A DNA stretch of 64,000 bases from Veillonella infantium (GTDB taxonomy: Bacteria > Bacillota > Negativicutes > Veillonellales > Veillonellaceae), in the NCBI RefSeq assembly GCF_002959895.1, contig NZ_PPDD01000009.1, positions 1 through 64,000 on the forward strand, given 5' to 3'. Both the position numbers and the translations under genes were made by a program. How positions within the stretch are numbered: position 1 is the first letter of the stretch; every line of letters begins with the position of its first letter. Positions 43,592 to 50,653 of this stretch are shown here, one piece after another. The notes below the pieces were generated by a model. It saw nothing but the letters and a program-made list of their open reading frames with translations. It had not been told where the DNA came from and did not search any database.

Positions 43592-45310
43592 ATGGCAAAA
43601 TTCTATCCAACAATAATAAATAGTTTCCATGGTAGTGAAGGAGAGCGTCTCGTATATGAGGCGCTCTCTAAATTAAATAATGAATATGTAATTTTTCATT
43701 CTTATAGATGGTTAGGTGAATTAAACCAACGCAGGAGTGAAGGTGAGGCAGACTTCGTTATTTTACATCCTAAAAAAGGTATTTTATCTATAGAGGTAAA
43801 GGCTGGTGGGATTTCCTATCGTGATGGAAACTGGATTCAAACGAATCGAAATACAAAAGAAGAAAAAATAATAGATCCTTTGGGGCAAGCTGCGGAGAGT
43901 CAATTTAGGATTCAAAATTATTTACGTAAACATTATAATGGTCAAATGCCTGTTATTGGTCGTGCAGTATGGTTTCCGTCTGTGGCTATTCATAATAAGA
44001 TCTCATTACCACTAGAAGTAAATAGAGATATTGTGTTTGATGTAGATTCCTTACTTAATCCACAGGAATCTATGGATAAAGCTTTTAGCTATTGGAGATC
44101 TAACTTAGGATTTAAAGATTCTGAGCAATCAGTAAATGATTTTCAGAATATGATTAAGATTCTCATGCCTACATTTAATATTGTAGAATCTGTTGCAAGT
44201 ACAGCTCTTGCATCAACAAAAAGTTATATTCAGATGACTAAACAGCAAGCATCTATATTGCATTTTTTACGGGAGCAGCCAACGGCTGTTATACATGGAC
44301 CAGCAGGGACAGGTAAAACTATGATTGCTATTGAAAAGGCTAAAATGTTAGCTGCTGAAGGTAAAAAAGTATTATATTTATGCTTTAATGAGTTCTTATT
44401 ATCTTATGTGAAAGAGCATTATGTTTGTGAGAATATAATCTTTCATAATGTTAGATCATTAGCTGAAGAGATGATGCCTAACACTGAGTATTCTATTTCA
44501 GAAATTATTCCTCAGTTTATAGAGTACTTTCAAAATGAATACGATGATTTAGAGTGGTCTTATGAAAATGTAGTTATTGATGAAGGACAAGATATTGATG
44601 AGCATATACTAGAGCATATCTCTATGTTAGTAGATATGTTAGGAGGTCATTATTACGTATTCTATGATAAAAATCAGTATATAATGATGCATAAGTCGAC
44701 GCATTGGTTAGATACTTATGGGGACTGTCGTCTTGTATTGTATAAAAATTGCCGCAATACCGCTGAAATAGCTAAGACTGTAGGAACAACATTAAGTGAT
44801 ATTAAGAAAGATGCTTACATAAATGAGCTATCAGGAATAAAACCACTTGGATCATTCTATAAAAATGAAAATGAATTACGTAATATTGTTACTAAATTTG
44901 TTACAAAAATGATTCAAGATAAGGTTAAACCTGATGACATTGTTATTCTTACTACAAGTAGTGTTCCTAATAGTATGTTAAAAAATATTTCTGCTATAAA
45001 CGGAGTATCTATCTCTACTGAGCCAAAGAAAAATAATATATTGTTCACATCTGTTCGTAAATTTAAAGGTTTAGAAGCTAAAGCGGTTTTATTAATTGAT
45101 ATTTTAGTTAATCGTCTTACTTATGAATTACATAAACGTTTGGTTTATGTAGGTTCATCTCGGGCAAATACATATTTACAATTAGCATTCTATGATAATG
45201 TACCTAATGAAGATTATAAGTTCATTCTAAATCATTTAGGTGTAAATGAAATCAATGGAACTAATAAAGAAGCTTTGTTAGAAACTTTTGGTCTCGATTT
45301 ATTAAAATAA
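43592..45310 (+). CDS. NERD nuclease-domain/UvrD-type helicase fusion
   Basis: 572 residues. Residues 13-125 are a NERD domain: GSEGERLVYEAL, then EGEADFVILHPKKGILSIEVKAGG, giving the PD-(D/E)xK residues D54, E68 and K70. The helicase part has Walker A GPAGTGKT at about 236-243, VIDEGQDID near 330 (Walker B/DExQ), YKNCRNTAEIA (motif IV-like) and FTSVRKFKGLEAKAVLLID with VYVGSSRA (motifs V/VI). It is probably a DNA-targeting nuclease-translocase, as found in many phage-defence islands. It has no accessory UvrD 1B/2B-size insertions, so it is a compact version. It ends the tight gene cluster. Confidence 0.85.
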   Translation: MAKFYPTIINSFHGSEGERLVYEALSKLNNEYVIFHSYRWLGELNQRRSEGEADFVILHPKKGILSIEVKAGGISYRDGNWIQTNRNTKEEKIIDPLGQAAESQFRIQNYLRKHYNGQMPVIGRAVWFPSVAIHNKISLPLEVNRDIVFDVDSLLNPQESMDKAFSYWRSNLGFKDSEQSVNDFQNMIKILMPTFNIVESVASTALASTKSYIQMTKQQASILHFLREQPTAVIHGPAGTGKTMIAIEKAKMLAAEGKKVLYLCFNEFLLSYVKEHYVCENIIFHNVRSLAEEMMPNTEYSISEIIPQFIEYFQNEYDDLEWSYENVVIDEGQDIDEHILEHISMLVDMLGGHYYVFYDKNQYIMMHKSTHWLDTYGDCRLVLYKNCRNTAEIAKTVGTTLSDIKKDAYINELSGIKPLGSFYKNENELRNIVTKFVTKMIQDKVKPDDIVILTTSSVPNSMLKNISAINGVSISTEPKKNNILFTSVRKFKGLEAKAVLLIDILVNRLTYELHKRLVYVGSSRANTYLQLAFYDNVPNEDYKFILNHLGVNEINGTNKEALLETFGLDLLK

Positions 45311-45408
45311 TATTTTGATGCGTTATTTTTTTCGCATACACTTTTGTACAATATACATGTAATCAGTTAGTTATTCTAATGTTGTTTTGTAGTATTGAGG
45401 TGTATTGT

Positions 45409-45753
45409 ATGAAAACAGATGTTATTAAAGAAGCTATTGAAAAAGTTCAAAAGGAAGATCCTAAGTTATACCAGGATGTAGTAGAGTATGTTTCTTCTAA
45501 TAGAAATAAAACTGGTGTTCATCCGAAAGGTGTGTATCAAGAGCATAGATGGCCTAATATTATAGGGCCTAGACCTGGACCCTTTCCATTTCCACAAAAT
45601 CCATTAGAGAAAAATCCATTCGGTATATTTTTACCATTGGCAGGTTTGTATATGTTTTACAAGTTTGTTAGACGAATATGGAAATTATTACGAGGAAAGA
45701 ATCAAGATATTTCCTTAGATGATATTATCAAGTATATGAATAATCTTAAATAA
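45409..45753 (+). CDS. Small protein with one membrane helix and Pro-rich segment
   Basis: 114 residues from ATG 45409, which follows GAGG at 8 bases; the earlier ATG at 45379 lacks a site. The N-terminal 45 residues are helical and charged, the middle is Pro-rich (NIIGPRPGPFPFPQNPLEKN), and FGIFLPLAGLYMFYKFVRRIW is a likely membrane helix followed by basic residues (cytoplasmic by the positive-inside rule). No family recognised. The LRAT-like gene follows after 22 bases, so they may act together at the membrane. Confidence 0.65.
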   Translation: MKTDVIKEAIEKVQKEDPKLYQDVVEYVSSNRNKTGVHPKGVYQEHRWPNIIGPRPGPFPFPQNPLEKNPFGIFLPLAGLYMFYKFVRRIWKLLRGKNQDISLDDIIKYMNNLK

Positions 45754-45775
45754 TGCGTTGTATGGGAGAGGAATA

Positions 45776-46258
45776 ATGGGGTCAAGAAAGTTAAAATTAG
45801 GAGATATCGTATTTTGCCAACGAAGTAACTTTTTCTTTGGTGATGTATATCAACATTATGGCGTATATGCTGGATATCATAAAATTATCCACTATATAAA
45901 GGGGGATTCTCCACTAGATGGACGAATTGCAGAGACTAGTATTGAAAAATTTTGTGACGGAGATACCTTATATATTGCCGAGGACGATAGTTTATTATCT
46001 ATTTTCCAAGATGCAGATTTGGCCTCTACTTTTTATGGGCCTCGAAAAACTGTACAACGTGCAAGATCTATGATTGGTAAAGGTGACTATAACTTGTTTG
46101 GCCATAACTGTGAACACTTTGCTATTTGGTGTAAAACAGATCAACTAGAATCTACACAACTTAGTATAGAAGGCATGTTAGCAAGATTTTTACGACCATC
46201 ACGCGGACCATTGAAATGGTTAGCTAATGAAATTTGGCGTGTTGAGGCAGAGTATTAG
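45776..46258 (+). CDS. LRAT-domain (NlpC/P60-superfamily) protein
   Basis: 160 residues from ATG 45776 (GGGAGAGG just upstream; a TTG at 45758 is less likely). LGDIVFCQR, QHYGVYAGYHKIIHYIKG and FGHNCEHFAIWCKT give the His (H27, second His H39) and Cys (C112) of LRAT-fold enzymes; NCEHF is the family hallmark. LRAT and H-REV107 proteins are thiol phospholipases/acyltransferases acting on phosphatidylcholine-type lipids. In bacteria they often occur in mobile or conflict settings. A lipid- or protein-acyl target here is inference. Confidence 0.8.
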   Translation: MGSRKLKLGDIVFCQRSNFFFGDVYQHYGVYAGYHKIIHYIKGDSPLDGRIAETSIEKFCDGDTLYIAEDDSLLSIFQDADLASTFYGPRKTVQRARSMIGKGDYNLFGHNCEHFAIWCKTDQLESTQLSIEGMLARFLRPSRGPLKWLANEIWRVEAEY

Positions 46259-46344
46259 TAGTAACTATCAGGGACTAGCAATGCAGTAAAACATGTGTTG
46301 CTAGTTCTAACTTTCACAAAAGCAAAATATTTTAAAAGTAATTA

Positions 46345-46373
46345 TTGACACACACGGATACGTGTATTATAAT
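46345..46373 (+). promoter_or_regulatory. Perfect consensus sigma-70 promoter with inverted repeat in its spacer
   Basis: TTGACA (46345-46350), a 17-base spacer and TATAAT (46368-46373). The spacer contains ACACG-GATA-CGTGT (46352-46365), a 5-bp inverted repeat that could be an operator. Predicted start is near 46380. It stands ahead of the structured RNA region, not directly before a coding gene. Confidence 0.85.
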
Positions 46374-46379
46374 TACATC

Positions 46380-46718
46380 ATAAGGTGAAAGAAATCATCA
46401 ACAATTAGAACAGAAAGACTTAGATTCTAACAGCAATCCTATCACATACATAGCTTGATTAAGATGAGTATAGAATCTAGTATAATTTCATAGTTATCGT
46501 TCATAAACGATTCATAAGGTTAGACACAAGCAGCAATCTTCGATGATTTAACCAGAAAAAGTGATTTTGGAGACCATTTGGTCTAGAGTATCGTGTCTAG
46601 TTATCCTTAGCCTCAGTGAGGTTAGTAATTGTCTTGAACTTTGTATTGTAACCGCTCATGGTTGTCTTGTTTATTTTGCTTTCAAAATTTACGTTGTGAT
46701 AATCCGCAGCGGTTTTTT
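46380..46718 (+). ncRNA. Structured RNA region with two related units, upstream of the DUF2828 gene
   Basis: No open frame of note lies in 46374-46740. Unit 1: TAGATTCTA (46421-46429) pairs with TAGAATCTA (46471-46479). Unit 2: TAGACAC (46521-46527) pairs with GTGTCTA (46593-46599), extended by TAAGG (46515-46519) with CCTTA (46605-46609). Both units carry CAGCAATC just inside the 5' strand (46431, 46531; exactly 100 apart) and GAGTAT just before the 3' strand. Further hairpins: AGACC/GGTCT (46571-46584) and TAGCCTC/GAGGTTA (46608-46624). AACCGCT (46650-46656) with AGCGGTT (46708-46714) and TTTTTT forms a terminator. By context it may be a Y-RNA-like partner of the downstream Ro60-like protein. 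Confidence 0.65.
46650..46718 (+). terminator. Long-loop terminator, with a competing short hairpin
   Basis: AACCGCT (46650-46656) pairs with AGCGGTT (46708-46714) before TTTTTT. Alternatively AACC (46650-46653) pairs with GGTT (46660-46663), which would disrupt the long stem. The DUF2828 start codon is 23 bases after the T run, so read-through would feed that gene. Confidence 0.55.
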
Positions 46719-46740
46719 ATATGCCAAGGAGATATGAACT

Positions 46741-48357
46741 ATGGATACATTTATGAACGCTTTAACAAACAATGAAAAATCCTATACAGCCAATGATGGT
46801 ACTGCGTATCATACGAGTGGCAGTCCTCTTGTGGACCTTAATTTCTCTGTGCCTGCATTGCGTCAAGTTGCGGTTAATTTTTATGGTAAAAGTAAACATG
46901 ACCGATATTTCTATGGTGCACATCGCACTATGGATGCTGTGGAAGCATTGCGCTTATTTATTACATCCTACGATGAAGATCCTCTGTATACCATGAAATG
47001 GCTTATGTATGCTCGCCATATTAAGCTAGGCCTTGGCGAGCGTGATGTATTTCGCATGATGCTCACTAAAATTGGTGACTTGTATCCAGAGATGGCATTG
47101 CAGTTCATCATCGGCACCGAGTTATGGAACTATGGCCGTTGGGATGATGTGTTACGCATCTTTTTTGATACTACAAGTGGTATCTTACACGACGGACTAG
47201 GGGCGTTAATAGCTAATCAGTTTAGACGCGATGTAATGGCGTGTGGGCTTGGCGATTCTATTAGTTTATTAGCTAAATGGATGCCGTCCAATAATACATC
47301 GTCTAAGCAAAAACGTTCTGAAGCAGTTATTTTACAATCCTTGTTACATCTAAGTGCACGAGAGTATCGTAAAACCTTATCTAGGTTACGTGAACATTTA
47401 GTTATAGTAGATCGAAAGGCTTCTCTCAACCAATGGAATGATATTAATTATAATCATGTGCCCTCTAAAGCGAATCTTAAATATCGTAATGCCTTTTTAA
47501 AACATGATGAAGAACGTCGTAAGGCGTATCTTGCATCATTACAACGGGGAGACAATTTAGTTAAGATTAATGCGGATTCTATGTTCTTGTATGATATCGT
47601 GCAAGCCTATGTAAAGGCGGATAGTTGCTGGAATAGTAGTCTAAATCCATATGATGAAACGCTAGAACAATTATGGAATGCCCAAGAATCTCCTAAGGAT
47701 TATGACGATATCTTAGTTATACGCGACGGGTCTGGATCTATGGGGCAACAACTATCTAGTAATAGTTCCGTTACCGCACTTAGCGTAGCAGATTCAATTG
47801 CATTGTATTGTGCACAGCATAACAAGAATGAATCCTTTAAAAATCGATTTATTACCTTTAGTAATCGCCCTCAGATGGTAGACATTTCGATGTGTGAAAC
47901 TTTGCGAGATAAGTTGAGACGCTTACATCGCTTTGACGATTACAGCAATACAGATATAGAGGCAACTTTTGACTTAATTCTAGATACAGCCGTAAAAAAT
48001 CATCTGCGTCAAGATGAGTTACCTTCAGTGTGTCTCGTTATTTCTGATATGCAGTTTGACCAGGCAACAAAGCATGACGATAACACAACTGTTATTGAAT
48101 CTTGTCGTAAGAAATTTGAGGCCCTTGGGTATACTATGCCACGGCTCATTTTCTGGAATGTATCTATGTACGCACATAATACAATTCCTGTACAAATGCA
48201 TCCAAGCGGTATTATTCTCGTATCTGGATTCTCTAAATCCATCGTAGATATGGTAGTATCTAGAGAACTCGATCCTGAAATGGCACTCAAAGTTGAGCTT
48301 GATGCAAAGTGTAGTATTGTAGATACAGTACTACAAGATTATGTAAATGTAGCATAA
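46741..48357 (+). CDS. DUF2828 family protein (Ro60/TROVE-like helical repeats plus vWA domain)
   Basis: 538 residues; AAGGAG lies 9 bases before the ATG. The start MDTFMNALTNNEKSYTANDG with YHTSGSPLVDLNF, then MYARHIKLGLGERDVFRMML, and INYNHVPSKANLKYRNAFLKHDEERRKAYL, follow the DUF2828 pattern. The C-terminal vWA domain has the MIDAS motif DGSGSM at 329-334, a NTDIEATFD Thr and VISDMQFD. DUF2828 proteins resemble Ro60, which binds misfolded RNAs and Y RNAs in a helical-repeat ring. The structured RNA directly upstream and a nearby RNA kinase-phosphatase-ligase support a role in RNA quality control or repair. Confidence 0.8.
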   Translation: MDTFMNALTNNEKSYTANDGTAYHTSGSPLVDLNFSVPALRQVAVNFYGKSKHDRYFYGAHRTMDAVEALRLFITSYDEDPLYTMKWLMYARHIKLGLGERDVFRMMLTKIGDLYPEMALQFIIGTELWNYGRWDDVLRIFFDTTSGILHDGLGALIANQFRRDVMACGLGDSISLLAKWMPSNNTSSKQKRSEAVILQSLLHLSAREYRKTLSRLREHLVIVDRKASLNQWNDINYNHVPSKANLKYRNAFLKHDEERRKAYLASLQRGDNLVKINADSMFLYDIVQAYVKADSCWNSSLNPYDETLEQLWNAQESPKDYDDILVIRDGSGSMGQQLSSNSSVTALSVADSIALYCAQHNKNESFKNRFITFSNRPQMVDISMCETLRDKLRRLHRFDDYSNTDIEATFDLILDTAVKNHLRQDELPSVCLVISDMQFDQATKHDDNTTVIESCRKKFEALGYTMPRLIFWNVSMYAHNTIPVQMHPSGIILVSGFSKSIVDMVVSRELDPEMALKVELDAKCSIVDTVLQDYVNVA

Positions 48358-48379
48358 ATTATATATAATCTTATTATTT

Positions 48380-48424
48380 AAGGTTCTTATTAGTCAGATT
48401 CTGACTAGTAGGACCTTATTTTTG
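48380..48424 (+). terminator. Terminator after the DUF2828 gene
   Basis: Outer stem AAGGT/ACCTT and inner stem TAGTCAG (48391-48397)/CTGACTA (48401-48407), followed by a T-rich run. Confidence 0.75.
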
Positions 48425-48497
48425 TGTACATAATTTGTGCTATAATGAAGAGTAGGTTTTATAAGGTAACAATCATTTTATATACGAGGAATTATAT

Positions 48498-49031
48498 ATG
48501 GCAATTAGCAAAGAAATTCAAAAGTCTAGTGAAATGAAATTTGACGGCAAGTTAATCAAAGTAACCTATGATATTGCAGATGTAAATGGTAATGAAGCGT
48601 GGCGAGAGGTAGTTCATCATCCTGGTGCTACTGCAATTGTAGTTGTTACGGAAGATAATAAAATTGTAATGGAGCGCCAATTCCGTTATGCTTTGAAACA
48701 GCCTTTGCTTGAAATTCCAGCAGGTAAATTGGATCCCAATGAAGAGCCTCTAACTTGTGCTAAACGCGAGTTAGCAGAGGAGACAGGATATCGTGCTAAC
48801 GAGTGGATTCCATTAGGTACTATTGCAACAAGTCCTGGTTTTTGTAATGAAGTACTACATTTATATTTAGCGAAAGATCTCACTATGGGTGAAACTAATT
48901 GGGATCCAGATGAATACGTTGAGCTTGAGTATTTTACTTTACCTGAATTATTAGAGGCAATTAAGGGTGAGCAAATTAAGGATAGTAAATCCTTAGCAGC
49001 TCTAATGTTAGCTATGCCTTATCTTAAGTAG
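48498..49031 (+). CDS. nudF: ADP-ribose pyrophosphatase (Nudix hydrolase)
   Basis: 177 residues. The Nudix box GKLDPNEEPLTCAKRELAEETGY is complete (G-x5-E-x7-R-E-x2-E-E-x-G), preceded by LEIPA as in ADP-ribose pyrophosphatases. It hydrolyses ADP-ribose to AMP and ribose 5-phosphate. It neighbours deoB, which also handles ribose phosphates. GAGGAAT precedes the ATG. Confidence 0.9.
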   Translation: MAISKEIQKSSEMKFDGKLIKVTYDIADVNGNEAWREVVHHPGATAIVVVTEDNKIVMERQFRYALKQPLLEIPAGKLDPNEEPLTCAKRELAEETGYRANEWIPLGTIATSPGFCNEVLHLYLAKDLTMGETNWDPDEYVELEYFTLPELLEAIKGEQIKDSKSLAALMLAMPYLK

Positions 49032-49098
49032 TACTTTATTTTCATAATTACATATAGTATAATTAACACATAAAGAGAGCCAAATAACGTGCTACTAG

Positions 49099-49180
49099 CG
49101 TTAGGCTCATCTAAAATAGGGAAATTTGATGATGCCTAACGTGTTGAGGTGGTAGGATACCTCATACGTTAGGCGTTTTT
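49099..49180 (+). promoter_or_regulatory. Candidate attenuator/riboswitch-like leader of deoB
   Basis: Three strands compete. Stem A: CGTTAGGC (49099-49106) with GCCTAACG (49134-49141), continued by TCATC (49107-49111) with GATGA (49128-49132). Stem B: GCCTAACGT (49134-49142) with ACGTTAGGC (49166-49174), plus TGAGGT (49145-49150) with ACCTCA (49159-49164), and then GTTTTT, a terminator. The middle strand cannot pair with both. The deoB start is 52 bases further on. No known riboswitch consensus (purine, THF, ZTP) was recognised. Confidence 0.6.
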
Positions 49181-49231
49181 ATTATTATATAGCATGGATT
49201 ATTCTGCTTGAGTATTACAATAGGAGTACTT

Positions 49232-50404
49232 ATGTATAAAAGAATTATTGTATTAGTTATGGATTCTGTCGGTATCGGTCATGCCGCTGATGCTGCGAAG
49301 TTTGGTGATGAAGGTTCTAATACATTAGGCCATATTGAATCAACGGCAGGCCAGATTTATTGTCCTCATTTAAAGTCTATTGGCTTAGGTCGTATTGCTG
49401 ATATTTCTGATACTGGTGAAAGCATCAAAGGTGCTTTTGGCCGCATGGCAGAGCTCAGTACTGGCAAAGATACAACGAGTGGCCATTGGGAGATGATGGG
49501 GCATCCCGTTACCTTTCCATTCCCAACCTTTTATGAAGGTTTTCCAAAAGAGTTGATGGATACTTTCACAAAAGAAACGGGATATGGTTATTTAGGTAAC
49601 GAAGTAGCATCTGGTACTGAGATCATTGAACGTCTTGGGGCTGAGCACATCAAAACAGGTAAGCCTATTGTATATACCTCGGCAGATTCTGTATTCCAAA
49701 TAGCCGCCCATGAGGATGTTATCCCTCTAGAGGAACTATATCGTATATGCCAAATTACACGTGATAAGGTTTGCGTTGGCGATTACTATGTAGGCCGTAT
49801 CATCGCACGTCCTTTTGTAGGTGAACTAGGTAGTTTTGTACGTACCTCAAATCGTCATGATTATAGTCGTATGCCAGAGAAAAAGATGGTACAACAAGAG
49901 TTACAAGATGCTGGTGTGCCAACAGTAGCAGTTGGTAAAATTGGCGATATTTATGCCCATGTAGGATGGGATGAAAGCTATCCAACAAAGACTAATTCCC
50001 ATGGCATGAATATGGTTCCATACTTACTTGGCTCCTCCTTTAAAAGTGGTCTAATGATGGTTAACCTCGTTGAATTTGATAGCCTATATGGTCATCGCAG
50101 AAATGTAGAAGGATACAAACGTGCTATTGAAGATTTTGACTACCAATTAGGTGGCTTATTGCCATTACTGAATGATGACGATTTGCTACTCATCACTGCT
50201 GACCATGGTAATGACCCAACTTGGGAGGGCACAGATCATACTCGTGAATTAGTACCAATTCTTGGTTATAGTCCACGTCTTAAAGGTGCTATTGACCTTG
50301 GAGATAGAAAAAGCTTTGCTGATATTGGGGAAACTATATTAGAAAACTTTGGCCTTGAACAATGGAATATTGGAACATCGTTCTTAGAGAAACTTAGTAA
50401 ATAA
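49232..50404 (+). CDS. deoB: Phosphopentomutase
   Basis: 390 residues from ATG 49232 after TAGGAG; an upstream TTG frame start at 49208 is not needed. Alkaline-phosphatase-superfamily metal motifs: VMDSVGIGHAADA, SGHWEMMG, and LITADHGNDPTWEGTDHTRELVPIL near the C-terminus, with NLVEFDSLYGHRRN. The enzyme interconverts ribose 1- and 5-phosphate and the deoxy forms, in nucleoside salvage. It may be controlled by the leader at 49099-49180. Confidence 0.95.
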   Translation: MYKRIIVLVMDSVGIGHAADAAKFGDEGSNTLGHIESTAGQIYCPHLKSIGLGRIADISDTGESIKGAFGRMAELSTGKDTTSGHWEMMGHPVTFPFPTFYEGFPKELMDTFTKETGYGYLGNEVASGTEIIERLGAEHIKTGKPIVYTSADSVFQIAAHEDVIPLEELYRICQITRDKVCVGDYYVGRIIARPFVGELGSFVRTSNRHDYSRMPEKKMVQQELQDAGVPTVAVGKIGDIYAHVGWDESYPTKTNSHGMNMVPYLLGSSFKSGLMMVNLVEFDSLYGHRRNVEGYKRAIEDFDYQLGGLLPLLNDDDLLLITADHGNDPTWEGTDHTRELVPILGYSPRLKGAIDLGDRKSFADIGETILENFGLEQWNIGTSFLEKLSK

Positions 50405-50506
50405 TTTTCTAATATATTTTCGTATTTTTAGGTTCAGAATCTATATTACTACCTATGTACGACACTGATATAATTTCAAAATAACAAAGATAATATGCTA
50501 TATATG

Positions 50507-50550
50507 AGATACTACCAGTTAAAAATAAATAGTTTTAACTGGTAGTATCT
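50507..50550. repeat. 44-bp palindromic intergenic repeat, copy 2
   Basis: The same 18-base arms as the copy at 900-943 (50507-50524 with 50533-50550), with another 8-base loop. It lies between convergent genes deoB (plus) and the RNA repair gene (minus), so it may also act as a bidirectional terminator. Confidence 0.75.
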
Positions 50551-50653
50551 TTAAAATAGATAGTTAAATCATAATGAAAGACCAACTTATGTATATCATA
50601 AGTTGGTCTTTTCATATTGGAGCTACATATTTTAAAATGATATGCTTATTTAA

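Larger units (their letters stand above)
28467..46258 (+). other. AT-rich accessory island: Hsp70-like/HerA/NERD/LRAT genes
   Basis: All genes here are on the plus strand, packed closely from 30386 to 45310, and more AT-rich than the flanks: the line at 37501-37560 is 15/60 G+C, against 26/60 at 9901-9960. Arg is often AGA here but usually CGT in the core genes. No integrase, transposase, tRNA or flanking direct repeat is visible. Flanks are the dut terminator and the ncRNA promoter at 46345. The content (chaperone-type ATPases, HerA-type ATPase, PD-(D/E)xK nuclease-helicase, hydrophobic and lipid-enzyme-like proteins) resembles conflict or defence islands by type, not by a known match. Confidence 0.65.

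Noticed and set aside
28380-46340. Prophage or integrative element
   Set aside because: No integrase, terminase, capsid, portal, relaxase or attachment repeats; the hydrophobic protein at 37934 resembles tape-measure helices only in composition.
46374-46740. tRNA gene in the structured region before DUF2828
   Set aside because: No acceptor stem with a T-arm GTTCGA-type loop and matching D-arm; the helices found do not build a cloverleaf.
49031-49231. Known purine, THF or ZTP riboswitch before deoB
   Set aside because: None of the consensus core motifs that I know is present; only the competing-hairpin layout is supported.
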